Shown piece after piece: positions 53,154-64,000 of a stretch of 64,000 nt of DNA; within the stretch, counting starts at the first letter, position 1, and every line of letters starts with the position of its first letter. The stretch covers positions 389,617 to 453,616 of the forward strand of contig BSQZ01000070.1 in NCBI GenBank assembly GCA_033239005.1, given 5' to 3'. The notes under the pieces were generated by a model, which was not told the origin of the DNA, searched no databases, and worked only from the letters and a program-made list of their open reading frames with translations. The DNA comes from Lamellibrachia satsuma. Lineage: Eukaryota; Annelida; Polychaeta; Sabellida; Siboglinidae. A program made the position numbers and the translations under genes.

Positions 53154-54825
53154 TGTCTTACTGGAAATGCCGACATACACGTAAACTGAACCTACCGCTG
53201 ATTGTGACCTGTCGACAAGTAAAGCGACAGTCAGGACGAAGACACACTTTCCGACACCTCCCTGCATCTTTCTCAAGCCACAGCAACACTGACCACCCCT
53301 TGTCTTTGAGAGGACAGAACACTGACCAGCGTACTGCATGCGGAACGACTCAGTCACGAGCACGGCGTCGTCGTTGATGTGAAAAAAACATACGGATTCT
53401 ATGTATATTGCGAAATATCCTTCAATGTAGCAACAGCCACGTGTGTAGAAGCTTTCACTAGCAGCCAGCCTGCACCGTCACCTTCGAGAACAGCTCCAGA
53501 CTGGAGGCGACAGAGCAGGGATTGACAGCACGGCTGCCGTTAAATAGTTGAACTCCACCAGTACGCAGGAAGGTCACGAACAATACAACGGCTATAAATA
53601 ACAAGAAAGGTTTGAGCGTCGTGTACTCATTCACAGTGTGTATTCACTTATTTTGTAATGAGTGCTAATCTTTGCCCATGATGTGGTACTTCAGACACAC
53701 GTTCCACCAATTAATTTTACATGCATAAATTATAAAACCTACTATCATTTCACATCATCTGAACACAGCTGTTCGTGATGCTCACTCGGTAGACATGCAA
53801 GGATGTGCCTGGGACAGCTATTCAATTGGCGACACAGAACGCCAGGGATTGTACAAAACAAAATCGGTCATGGAATCAGTCACGCGTGACGGCGGAACCA
53901 AACAATGTTTGTCACTGACTGGGGTTGCTCATCACAAAGAATAAAAGCGTATTGCATCAATTTCACAAAACGTCTAGATACAGATGCGTTGAGATATACT
54001 TTGCATGTCCGTCCTATCCTGGTGTGTACTATTGCGACCTGTTATATTAAATAAATTAGCAACGGAAAAGCATATACTAATACGGCGATTTGTTAAGGCA
54101 ATCTACGGTCCCAAATTTAGACCGTAGATTTCGGGGACGGGATTTGTCACGTATGTATACTGATTGGTGCTAAAGGAACCGTAGAATTCTAGCGAGGGAC
54201 CGTAAGCGAAAGTCTAAAAATCGTTTGGCTAGCCATTCATAATATTGTCACGCTGGTAACAATAGAAATAACTGTCGTAATAACAAGAAATTGCTAAACT
54301 CCTTTTTATAGATAGTTTTGTTTCCGGAATGACTGGAAGACGAAGATGAAATAGGTACGGATGGTAGGATAACATACGTTGCACTGTCCACCGAAGAAAA
54401 TAACAATACCCTGGGTGTGTCAAACAAGCGGAGAATGCTGTAAACATCGGGACTGACCCGAGAGTCAATAGGCTACTCGCATCAAAGGTCTATTACATGT
54501 TCGGTTTAAATGCGGAATGTTGTGAATGTGGCGAACTGGTGCAACAAAATGCTGTTTAATTGATCTCTCTAAACGATCACGTGTTTTCCATCTGCCACAG
54601 AATATCCGAATAACGTGTTTGCCATTAAGTCGGTATATGTTTCTTGATAACGTAAAGGCCTCCATGCACATACCTAGTTTTAGTCGCCAACAGTTTGTCT
54701 GTCTACAAAAAATACACCCAACTATTGGTGGAGAACATGCACATAATGACTACATTTGAGTTGCCAACAGAAAAAACAGTCGCCAACATGTTGGTAACTG
54801 AAGAATCGGTATGTGTATGGCGGGC
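53154..54825. other. No gene recognised; one perfect small hairpin
   Basis: No exon or element was recognised. A perfect 11-base inverted repeat (AATCTACGGTC at 54100 and GACCGTAGATT at 54120) with a 9-base loop is present. CTATAAATAA near 53588 resembles a TATA box but has no linked gene. Confidence 0.35.
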
Positions 54826-54910
54826 TTAAGAGTGTACTTGTGTGGTTGCACGCCTGAAAGCATACTCTTGAGAGAGATACATTGTGTAGTGTGCACTTTG
54901 GACGTTTGAC

Positions 54911-55050
54911 CTCCAGATACAGTCGTCAATTTCAATGTCCGAAGTTTTCATAATATGCCTCTGGCTGGGCGATAGTGCATAGCGAGTGTCGCAGCTTTTA
55001 CCTGCCACCAAGCAGCTAGTTAGCATCAAACTAGCTAAGGTTTTCAACAT
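54911..55050 (-). CDS. Candidate first coding exon with signal peptide (host gene or another)
   Basis: From the ATG at 55050 the frame encodes MLKTLASLMLTSCLVAGKSC, a plausible secretion signal, followed by DTRYALSPSQRHIMKTSDIE and IDDCIW. Donor-like sites are GGCAGGTAAAA (exon end 55002, phase 1) and GGAGGTCAAA (exon end 54911, phase 2). It lies upstream of the lectin microexon on the same strand, so it could start the large gene, perhaps leading into a PAN-like region. That microexon needs phase 0, so at least one more exon would be required. Confidence 0.35.
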
Positions 55051-55611
55051 TTTAAGAAAAGTAATGAGTAGATTTACTCCTCGAAATTCGAATTAGAAGG
55101 TGCATGGCATGATTGAAGGCCGATAAATAAACTTGAGGGGTGTCTGACAGGGGTTTAAAATTTTGAGACTCCACAAATCCCACCTCCTACTTTTTTATGA
55201 CCAACCTCCCACTTCCTGCCACCCTCCTTATACTAGCGCTTAACGGGCAAGTTCACTTATGGCTGAAACTGCATTAAGGCAGAGATAAAGTCAACTTAAC
55301 GACCTCCGCAGTGGTGTTTGTTTCATGATAATCTGACCATGTTTGGCAACGTTGTGCTACAGCTGACCAATACAAATGTGAGTTGTTGCGATAAATGTCT
55401 TGGTTTACAAGCTTTCCCGTTTTGCGAACGTTTAGCTGTAGTTTAATTATCATTCCACACATTTCTATGCGACTGGTAGTCGGGTACATTCTGCATTCCA
55501 AGCAGCGCATTTGTTATGATTGAAGGATTGAACTGTCAAATGAGATTTCGTTAAACATACCAACCACAGCCTACTAAAATCGCAGAGTTACACTGCGTGT
55601 CGTGCCCTCCA

Positions 55612-55703
55612 ACCCTCCCTCCCTCCCTACCTACCTCCCTCCCTCCCTCCCTCCTCCCTCCCTCCCTCCCTCCCTCACTCCCTCCCTCCCTCCCTCCGTC
55701 CCT
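55612..55703. repeat. (CCCT)n pyrimidine tract
   Basis: About 90 bases of CCCT repeats with minor interruptions form a strand-asymmetric polypyrimidine tract. The proline-serine and glycine-glutamate open frames here are repeat translations. Confidence 0.93.
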
Positions 55704-56243
55704 CCTGCAACGGAAAGAAAGTGGATGCAGTGTTTTCCAAACTCTGCACGACAAAGTCCATGCTATCCCGTGAACACGAGCAGTCATTCATTGGCACATA
55801 CGTATGCTTTTTTGTCCGTTCGGTCGACTAAACAAAAATCAGTAGGTCATTTTGTGTAGATCCTACATGCGAATACGTGTCGGGCAATTAATACCCCCTG
55901 GTGGAGGATAAATCGTACCTACCAGATTAACTAATTCTAATTAAGTTATTCTTGCATTTCTGTCAATTAATTTGAGCTAATTTGAAAGTTATGTAATTTA
56001 GTTGACTATTAACTTTTTGTGATTTATGGATGACTCTCATGAGCAACACGAACCAGAGACATTTGTTCTACTTGTTTCTTTTATTTTATATCATTCTAGG
56101 TGTGTATGTACAGTGCAGAGCTACGTTTCCGGATTATTAAAGAGAGTCCACTGTACTATGCACTACCTGAAAATCCACATTGTTCACGTATCATTGTGTG
56201 TTTGCCTTCGATGGAATCCAAATTTGATTAACTTAATTGACCC

Positions 56244-56941
56244 ATGCTTGCTGCACAAATTTTGAAGGTTCTCGAATATAGTGGGGTCGATTATATCGAT
56301 CATTCTCATGACGCTGATTACTGTATCAAGAGCCAGTCTGTCAAGTGGTCGTCGTGCGATATGGGAAACGCCTTGTCTGCCCTGAGAAGAGGGCAAAGAC
56401 TAAACACTGTATCCAGGCATTATAACACCCCCCCCCAGGTGGGTGCCATCACCAGCGGAGAAAGAGGTGTGAACACCACTGTTGTTTTCTGCGTAAGTGC
56501 ATCAGGGAACTATGTACCGCCAATGCTGATCTTCAACGGATGGACTCTGAGACATTCCTCATTTGGCCTAAACACGTCATTACTGGATGGTCACTCAACA
56601 CAAACCAAAAACTTGGACGCCATCGTCTCGGCAAGGGACGCTGGAGTGATTATGTTATCATTACCCCGCACATCACACACAAATTACAGCCACTTGACGT
56701 CAGTGTCTTCAAACCACTGCAAACCTACTGTGATCAAGACAAGGTTGAGACATGGTTGGGAGCTCGTCCAGGTAGAGGAATTACGACTTTCCGCATTAGT
56801 CAGCTTCTCAAAGCAGCAACAATGGTAAACGCAGTAAATGGCTTCATAAAGGCCGGTATTGGGCCTTGCGATAGGCATGTATTTGACCAGGAATTTGAAG
56901 CAGACACTGAGACCCCTTCTCAATCTACAGTTGGCCTTTAG
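56244..56941 (+). pseudogene. pogo/Tigger-like transposase, frameshifted
   Basis: Two frames (56244-56828 and 56540-56941) share the protein. The first carries a degraded VGAITSGERGVNTTVVFCVS and SGNYVPPMLIF, the strand with the first catalytic Asp region of DDE_1 transposases. Later come LLDGHSTQTKNLDAI, ARDAGVIMLSLP and, in the other frame, HKLQPLDVSVFKPLQTYCDQ, then MVNAVNGFIKAGIGPCDRHV. Order and motifs are clear, but single-base shifts disrupt it near 56560 and 56670. Confidence 0.87.
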
Positions 56942-56949
56942 ATACAAGA

Positions 56950-57715
56950 TTAATCTCAGTTACTGGTTGGCCCTCATTATCCAGTTGGCCCATAGTATCC
57001 ATTTAGTTTTGAGTCTGCAGTTGGCCCCGCGTCTCCCGTTGGCCCAGAGTCTCCAATTGGCCCCCATTCTTCAGGTGACCCCCAGTCAACGGTTATCCTT
57101 CACTCTATGGCCCTTAGTCTCCAGTTGGCCCTCAACCTGTGGTAGGCCCTCAGTCTCCAGTTGGCCCTCAGTCAACGGTTGACCGTCAACCTATGGCAGG
57201 CCCTCAGTCTCCAGTTGGCCTTCAATCTGTGGTAGGCCCTCAGTCTCCAGTTGGCCTTCAGTCAACGGTTGACCGTCAACCTGTGATAGGCCCTCAGTCT
57301 CCAGTTGGCCCTCAACCTGTGGTAGACCCTCAGTCTCCAGTTGGCCCTCAGTCAACGGTTGACCGTCAACCTGTGGTAGGCCCTTAGTCTCCAGTTGGCC
57401 CTCAGTCAACGGTTGACCGTCAACCTGTGGTAGGCCCTCAGTCTCCAGTTGGCCCTCAGTCAACTGTTGACCGTCAACCTGTGGTAGGCCCTCAGTCTCC
57501 AGTTGGCCCTCAACCTGTGGTAGGCCCTCAATCTCCAGTTGGCCCTCAGTCAACGGTTGACCGTCAACCTGTGGGAGGCCCTCAGTCTCCAATTGACCTT
57601 CAACCTGCTGTATGCTCTCAGTCTCCAGTTGGCCCTCAGTCAATGGTTGACCGTCAACCTGTGGTAGGCCCTCAGTTTCCAGTTGGCCTTCAACCTGCTG
57701 TAGGCCCTCAGTCTC
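56950..57715 (+). repeat. 18-bp-based coding minisatellite
   Basis: The array is built from variants of one 18-base unit that translate as GPQSPV, GPQSTV, DRQPVV and GPQPVV. They are arranged in higher-order blocks of mostly 36 and 54 bases. It follows the pogo transposase and stays open over long stretches (57139-57387, 57427-57715) in the same direction, so it may be an expanded proline-rich tail. The minus strand is also open through 57191-57643. Confidence 0.9.
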
Positions 57716-57954
57716 CAGCTCATCAGGTAGTAATCCCTACCATACCTGATGGACGCTGCTTTTTCCGCAGCATATTGATTAGCACAAATTCTTCACTTCA
57801 AATAGCTCTGAGAACTTCAACAGGCCTTCTTAAAGAACCAATCCTGCAAATAAATGAAAGGGTTCAAGCTGATGCCCCGACAGCTTCAACCGTCCAGTTC
57901 ATGTGTGACCATGTTGATGTAAATGATTGTTTTGCTTTAATTTATACCAACTAG
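57716..57954 (+). pseudogene. OTU-like protease motif fragment
   Basis: Directly after the minisatellite, in the same frame, the sequence reads HQVVIPTIPDGRCFFRSILI. The DG-x-C-F/L-F-R pattern is the catalytic cysteine block of OTU-type deubiquitinases, which also occur in some mobile elements. About 55 further residues follow, ending FMCDHVDVNDCFALIYTN. No histidine block is seen, so it is a fragment. Confidence 0.45.
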
Positions 57955-58860
57955 ATAGACGTTTATGCTGCGTAAATTAGTGATACTTTTTATCTACCTA
58001 CCCGGTACCTTTACCCGTCACCTCGGCTAAAAAGTACCGATTGGCTTTTTTCAAAAAGTTGTCATAACTTAAAATATTTATTTTTTTGAGCGTAATTCTC
58101 ATGTAGATGATGCCAGTTGGCCACCTCTTTCTAATGAAAGTTTCCGTAACGTTCTATTGCGTTTACCTCCAAAGTTACTCACCTGTTTCCTTAGGGGGTA
58201 CAAATTAATCGAACTTCCCCTAATACGTGTTTCACCTAACTTTATGTATAACCGTCATAGGTTATACATAGAAGAAAGACGAAAAAGCCCGTGTCGCTAG
58301 TATAGTATTCCTACAAAACTGTGTCATGAAAAAAATAAGTTACGTTATGCTAAATTTTAATTGGAATAAGTTACATAAGTTGCCTTCGTGCAGCAGCCAG
58401 AGCCTGACGGCAAAAGGTCAGGCAGCTCGCCCATTGAGCCTGACCATGGGGTTTAAATAAAATGTGTTGTTGTACTTGAAAGAAACGTTTTTTATCTGTT
58501 CAATGACACATTTTCACGTATATCATGTCATATGTTACCCCCAATTCTGCCCTCTTGCCATAAAAATATCTTCACGCCCGCGAATTTGCCTTGTTTTCAG
58601 ACTCAGCACCATGCCCTTTTAAAAAACTCGGCAAATCAACGCTAGTGTCTAATGCGTCGCAGAAGGACGTGTGGTGCCATCTACCGGTGTTCACAGTGGT
58701 CATAGCATGTTTTGCTTTGCTAGTTTAAAGCAATTCACAGTAGCTTTAAAATCCACAAGTAAGCACTGTGAGTATATATTTACACCACTAATCGGCGAAA
58801 ACCCCTTAATGTTGAAGCGGCTTTACCTTCCATCCCTAATGAATAAACGGTATCCATGGA
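57955..58860. other. No feature recognised
   Basis: Nothing coding or structurally repeated was recognised in this stretch. Confidence 0.4.
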
Positions 58861-58892
58861 AACGGCTCGTCAATGCTCGGTCTCGGCGGAGG

Positions 58893-58936
58893 AATGATGA
58901 TAATGATGATGATGATGATGTTTTTTGTTGTTGTTG

Positions 58937-58968
<32 letters not shown>

Positions 58969-59032
58969 GGTGGTGGTGGTGGTGGTGGTGATAATGATGA
59001 CGACGATGAAGACGACGATGATGATTATGAAG
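58893..59032. repeat. Compound trinucleotide microsatellite
   Basis: Adjacent blocks of GAT, TTG and GTG triplets are followed by GAT/GAC-rich sequence. The glycine, valine, histidine and glutamine runs in the open frames are translations of these blocks. Confidence 0.95.
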
Positions 59033-59983
59033 CACACCATTTCTTTCCTTCATTTTGCCCCTAGTGAAGGTCATTCAAACCGCCCTGGTGATCCAATCTC
59101 AGTTAGTCAACCACTTCATAAATCGTTGGTTTCTACTTCCTCTTTCTACTCTTATGCCACGCGTAGGGTCGACCACAGTGCAAAGATTCAGCATGTACAC
59201 TAAGTAGGTACTGCGCCTGAATGTTGCTTATCTCACAATCATTTGTTAGATTTGTTTACCCCGTATGTATACATGAACGCCTATAATCTAATTTCACACA
59301 AGGCTATGTCCAATGCACGACACCGCAGCACGACCTAGTTAACCCTTACGCCACAACAGTCTCCACTTTTACTTGGACTGCGGCTCACTCTTGCAATTAA
59401 CTGTATAGCAAAGTATGCATGCCTTGCTTTTATTGACACATTTATTGTGTGAATACAATTCAACTCAAGATATGCCTATTTTGTTATACTCAACATGAGC
59501 GCTTGTTCTGCTTATCGTGGCATTGACCGTTAAATGGAGAGAAACAGTTTATATATCTAGTCACTGTAACGATACCACATTTTGACATTATTATATTTAT
59601 TATTATTACACATATATACTATTACTGCTGTTATTACAATGAAACACGACTATTATCTATTACTAGTACATAATAGTTATTACTATAATCCCATGCCTGC
59701 CACCGTGTATCACAAATCGACCCCAATCCAAGTCCTTCGATCAGCTTCTACAATGCAAACCGGTCATTTCAAAGGAACATAACAGAATCCTGTTGTCAGA
59801 CCCAATTGCCTCTATCGGCCTAGCCGGGGATTACGTGTGATAACCCCTTGGAGCGCCCTGCAACTCAGGGCGCCTGGCAATACCGGTTCAGCCCCGTCTG
59901 GCTGGCGGCCGTAGACGGTGACCGTTGGCAGTCGGTGACCGGGAGAACTGGAGACGTAGCGGTATGTCCGCTCCGCTGCACGC
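59033..59983. other. No feature recognised
   Basis: No gene or element seen. The segment just before 59984 is GC-rich (from about 59820), unlike the AT-rich surroundings, and could be the 5' region of a gene. Confidence 0.35.
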
Positions 59984-60029
59984 ATGATGATTCTTCCACT
60001 GACGCTGATTCTTATTCTACAAGTGCACG
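59984..60029 (+). CDS. Candidate signal-peptide first exon of a plus-strand gene
   Basis: ATG at 59984 opens MMILPLTLILILQVH followed by a donor GGTGAGT at 60030, giving a phase-1 exit, which is usual after signal-peptide exons. The upstream 150 bases are GC-rich. No downstream exon was recognised before the window end. It is a short signal that could occur by chance. Confidence 0.35.
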
Positions 60030-60576
60030 GTGAGTCGTCTTGCTTGCAATATGCACAAGAACAACAATGTCGACAGTGTTATTTATCTAAGGCTTTTTGA
60101 CGATGCAACATACATTACAGTATTACGTAAAAATCTGCTTATTTCAGTGCGGGTGCTTTGTTAGAAATAAACCCCAAAATGCATTAAGAAAACTGAGCAG
60201 TTGTGTTTACGTTATTGATACTGCACTGTTTTGACAACGTTACGGTATTAAGGTATTGCACCCGTATAACATTATACATTACGCAGTAAAAAAAATACGC
60301 ACGCATTGTAATTCGACCAGAGTTACACTGTAGAGTATTCAGGAAGTGGGGAGACACAGGCCAGCTTTCAAACAAGGTCCGAGGAGGACGTATCCAACTA
60401 GCTGGTTTCTGCCATCGCCCCACGAAGAAGAGCCAGTGTCCATATTAATCTTATACACACTTTTCACGGAAAGAACAACAGAGAGAAACCGAGAATAAAC
60501 AGAAGCCAAACTGATGTTGATGTGACTGACTTTCCATACTTAATGAACAACTCTGGCTCCGATCGACCAATTGTAC

Positions 60577-60650
60577 AGCGATGATGACGATGACGACGAC
60601 GATGATGATGAATACGATGACGACGATGATGATGATGATGATGACGCTAA
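60577..60650. repeat. (GAT/GAC)n microsatellite
   Basis: About 24 GAT or GAC triplets lie in a row with one short interruption. The isoleucine-valine-rich frame on the minus strand is a repeat translation. Confidence 0.93.
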
Positions 60651-63059
60651 AACATTCAGTGGGAATATAATTAATTCTACCACAAAGTAGGTCGTATAAT
60701 TCCCCTTCCTTCACACAATCACTCTCTAGTTACGGTTCATTTTCTACGATGTCTGACACTCGCTTCTTCGGGGCAAATTGCTAAACGTCTACTTCGATTT
60801 GGTTGTCATGCCTGTGACGCAATCCGTCGTTAATAGTGGCGTCATCCACTGTAATCGTGTCGCAGTTCGCAAATTAGTTTGACGTTGATTTATTTATTTT
60901 GTATTCCCACTGACGTCGTCTGGAAACAGCAAATGTTGTTTCGCTCACATCGCAGCGAGATATTCAGAAATGTGCGTAAAATAGCAAGACACCGATTTAC
61001 ACAATTGAGGCTATAATCTGCGCACTTGAAAGTTGGTTGTATCTACTGTTCTGTTCCGTATCCACGATGTTTACATCGTATCCGTTTAATTGTATACTTT
61101 TATGATAAACATATTTGTTTCATATATGTTGTAGTCTACAAAAATTACAGAAATAGCAGAGTTCACCGTGGTTGTCGTGGGATGTATGCCATTATATGTG
61201 TACTAAAATAATTTATGGAACTACGAGTATTTATTTGTTATCATCACATATTCTTTTTCTCAGACGAATTACTTCACTACAAGGCTATTTTGAGCACACA
61301 GTTGTGAAACGTAAACGACGCTAACACGGTTGAACAATTTTGCGCCATTTAGACCAATTAGTAGCATACCTCCTTAATTCAAAAAAGGGTTATCAAGAGG
61401 TGCGATTCACAAACGGAAATTTCAGATATCATTATCGGGTTTTCGTGTTCTAACTAGGTGGCGAGGCAGTTTTTTTTCTCAACCGGCTGTCGGCATGGAC
61501 TGTAGGAAATGGTGACATGCATTTACAAGACCATAACCTAGTATCGTCTTCGAGTAACCAGCTCTAGTACTTTTTGAACTTTCCACACATTTTATGCAAT
61601 TGATCAATTACGGCTTAATTATTGCTATGCCCCGATGTGCAACTAGCCTCAACATCGAAGCATGTACGGTTAGTCAAACTATTAGGTAATTAAAAAACAC
61701 TTTCCATTTTATAAGTTCACAAAGTCAAGTCATTTGTGTTTGCCCATTTACTGGTTAATTACAGGTTTTGGTAATTTACGAATATCTTTAAATAGAATGC
61801 AATCTTTAGACGCATAACGCTAATTTACGTCCGTGGATTGTGCCATCGTGCCATTTATAGGTCTATGTCTTTGTCCTTTCTCTTCAACAAATTATGCATG
61901 GGCAACATTAATGTGCAGACACAATATAATTTTTAAAGCAAGCAACAGGCGAAAGCTTATAACCTCTACGAGTCTACGTGTACCATGACAAATATGCAAG
62001 GATCATAATTTATCGTAAATGTGTTTTGTCTGCAATGTCACACATTTGTTATTTCCATTCAAGACAAGGCAATGGTGAGATATGAAAACTAGTTTCTCGA
62101 AGGAAGATAATAACAGTCGGTGATTGTTTACGCACAGCTGCGTGGAACACTGGGCGCGCGGTTACACCGGCACACTTTATCCAACATGTGTTCTATCCGT
62201 TAGCATGAACCCTCACTCCTTAATCAAATGCGAATGTAAACAGGGGTCGCCTCAAACCCTCGACATATTACGCTACCATAAATGTAAACTGTAGTGGTCA
62301 TGATTCGGGACATTTCCCTTCAAGTCAGTGATATATGAAATACGAAACGTGTGACTGTATATTTACAACGTTATTCTCTAAGTTAACTCTTCGGAAAAAA
62401 ATACATCGGATTGTACCATTCGTTACTTGCGACCACACGTTAACAGGGCACTATCAACATAAACCATATAAGCATGGCTATACATTAGGAATTCCATACG
62501 TTTACGACTTCCATGGAAACATATCTCAGTTGTGATAATCGTGCTGCTACAAGTGCGTGTTTGCTTGTTCAAGAAATGTAAAAACCAGATTTATCATAGA
62601 AACACGACTTCTGCGGTGGCAACCGACTAAACAAACACCTTTATCTTCAACGTGTCTGGACCAAAACAAGATCCCGTTTCTCCGAACCAGTATGTTGTCT
62701 TTGGAAAGTACAGAACCTTTTTGTGGATATGTCATCCGCAGTCATCGACATAGGCACGCGTTAGCTATTGTTATAACTAATGACTGTTAAAATTCGTGAC
62801 ATAAAGTTATTAATATATATTAATGTAGATACGGACTGGAATGTTCTATTGACATCAAGAATACGTTTGGAAAGACATGGGGAGGATTTCGAAAAAAAGA
62901 AATTTCAAGGTCAAAGGGTATACACACAAACAAGAACACCAAACCAGGTGTGGTACATGAAGCCATCAGAAACAATGTAAAAGAGGACGCCCAACAGAAA
63001 CGTACCAAAGAACCATCGCAAGAGAAGCACAAGCCCAGAAGACACATGACCCAGAAAGA
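60651..63059. other. No gene recognised
   Basis: I saw no module pattern, element motif or paired splice sites here. A stop-free stretch of about 89 codons lies at 62821-63090 without a start codon or domain. Confidence 0.4.
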
Positions 63060-63109
63060 ATGTCGACTGCTCTCTGCCTTGTGTGTCTGACAGCACAGGG
63101 AGTGCATAT
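63060..63109 (+). CDS. Weak candidate signal-peptide exon
   Basis: ATG at 63060 opens MSTALCLVCLTAQGVH, a short hydrophobic leader, with GTAAGTAAA at 63110 as a strong donor-like site (phase 2). There is no other support. Confidence 0.2.
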
Positions 63110-63111
63110 GT

Positions 63112-64000
63112 AAGTAAATACGGAATCTGAAAAATAGTTGGCAACGTAAATAAACGTGGAAAAATTCAATAGAAATGATAGTCATCCCAGTTTCAGAACG
63201 ATCCATAACATTTTATTATTGGTTGTAGACAACTATCTCAAAGGCCACCAATGTGGATTTCATGACTAAATATATCAGTGTCTATACCACAGTAGACAAG
63301 CTTACTTGCACTCAGTGTGACAGAGCGAGTAGGATGCAGGGGAAACGGCCACAAAGGCTTGACCCAACAACGTTATCATAATGTCGTATCAGTGTAGATT
63401 CTGGTTCGCTGGTTCGCTGTGCGTATACCAAGTGATGTGTGATATGTGTGATGATTGACAAAATGCACCGGTTTCATCCAATGACTGTCTTATTTTTGGA
63501 CTGACAAAAAGTGCTTTCCATACTTAAGTACAAAAGTACTAAAGTATCGGGCCACCAGGGTACGACAGTGTATCAATACAATCACAATTCACATAATTTC
63601 ACAAAAGTTCAAAACAGGTCAAATGTTATTGCTATCAGACAAATGCTTCATTTAACACCAACAGTAGCTGATTACCAAAGTTGCCGTCAACTAAAAAATA
63701 TGGAGGTACTAAGTAAAACGTATACATAGATGTGTTTCAAGTGCATTTCAAGTATTGCAACGAAGTAATTAAACTTTGTTGCATACCACCATCACTGTTA
63801 ATATGTAATCATATCGTCAATCAATAGAGCTTCAAAACGTTGTATTGAAATACATTCACTATTCGAGGTGAATGACGCTGACAAGCAGTCCGCTGACGCT
63901 TTGTTTTACTGGAACCGGGAATAATATCTCCATACTGTTGATTGTATGTCAAATTATAATTACGTCGCCACTGTCGAAAGTACCATATGTGCACTCCCAC
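63112..64000. other. No feature recognised
   Basis: The end of the window is AT-rich with no recognisable gene, element or structured repeat. Confidence 0.4.

Noticed and set aside
57191..57643. 150-codon glutamine-rich minus-strand frame
   Set aside because: It is the antisense reading of the 18-bp-based minisatellite; the plus frame is in register with flanking element sequence.
58671..59203. Several frames with Trp, Val, His or Gln runs
   Set aside because: They are translations of the compound trinucleotide microsatellite.
62820..63206. 128-codon minus frame and an 89-codon plus frame at the same place
   Set aside because: Neither shows a known domain, and they contradict each other. 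Only the short leader-like exon at 63060 is kept, at low confidence.

Overview
This window is animal nuclear DNA: split genes with GT-AG introns, extracellular modules (C-type lectin, LDLa, CUB, sushi/CCP, EGF, HYR), and a dense mix of CR1-, L2- and RTE-like LINEs, Ty3/gypsy, Penelope-like, piggyBac and pogo elements. The module set and the repeat families suggest a marine invertebrate, perhaps a mollusc or another lophotrochozoan. The organism is an inference; nothing in the sequence fixes it.

One large gene dominates the minus strand. I traced 24 exons from 51614 down to 5773. Every junction has GT-AG sites and compatible phases, giving 4006 coding bases, about 1335 codons, with no stop. 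The predicted order is C-type lectin domain, LDLa, three CUB, four CCP, two calcium-binding EGF, four CCP, two HYR, one CCP. Modules are bounded by phase-1 introns and each CUB is split by a phase-0 intron. Neither end is certain. The 3' end was not found and probably lies left of position 1. A possible signal-peptide exon lies at 55050 but could not be joined in phase.

Layout: 1-5600 is a graveyard of mobile elements (a near full-young CR1-like LINE fragment, a decayed repeat-family protein, Penelope-like and older LINE pieces). 5773-36707 carries 22 exons, with many introns holding their own minisatellite or element (61-bp, 23-bp, 51-bp, 49-bp and 32-bp tandem arrays, a piggyBac pseudogene, a MITE, an L2-like LINE, another LINE). 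The 14.6-kb intron 36708-51292 holds a complete 7.4-kb Ty3/gypsy insertion with 5-bp target duplications, itself interrupted by a 2.7-kb LINE nearly identical to the one at position 1. It also holds an ankyrin-like open frame and RTE-like fragments. 51.6-64 kb has no confident gene: it contains a long inverted repeat interrupted by a second element, a broken pogo-like transposase with a coding minisatellite and an OTU-like motif, microsatellites, and weak candidate first exons.

The host gene probably encodes a large secreted or surface recognition protein built from complement-like and lectin modules. All transposase and reverse-transcriptase frames in the window are broken.
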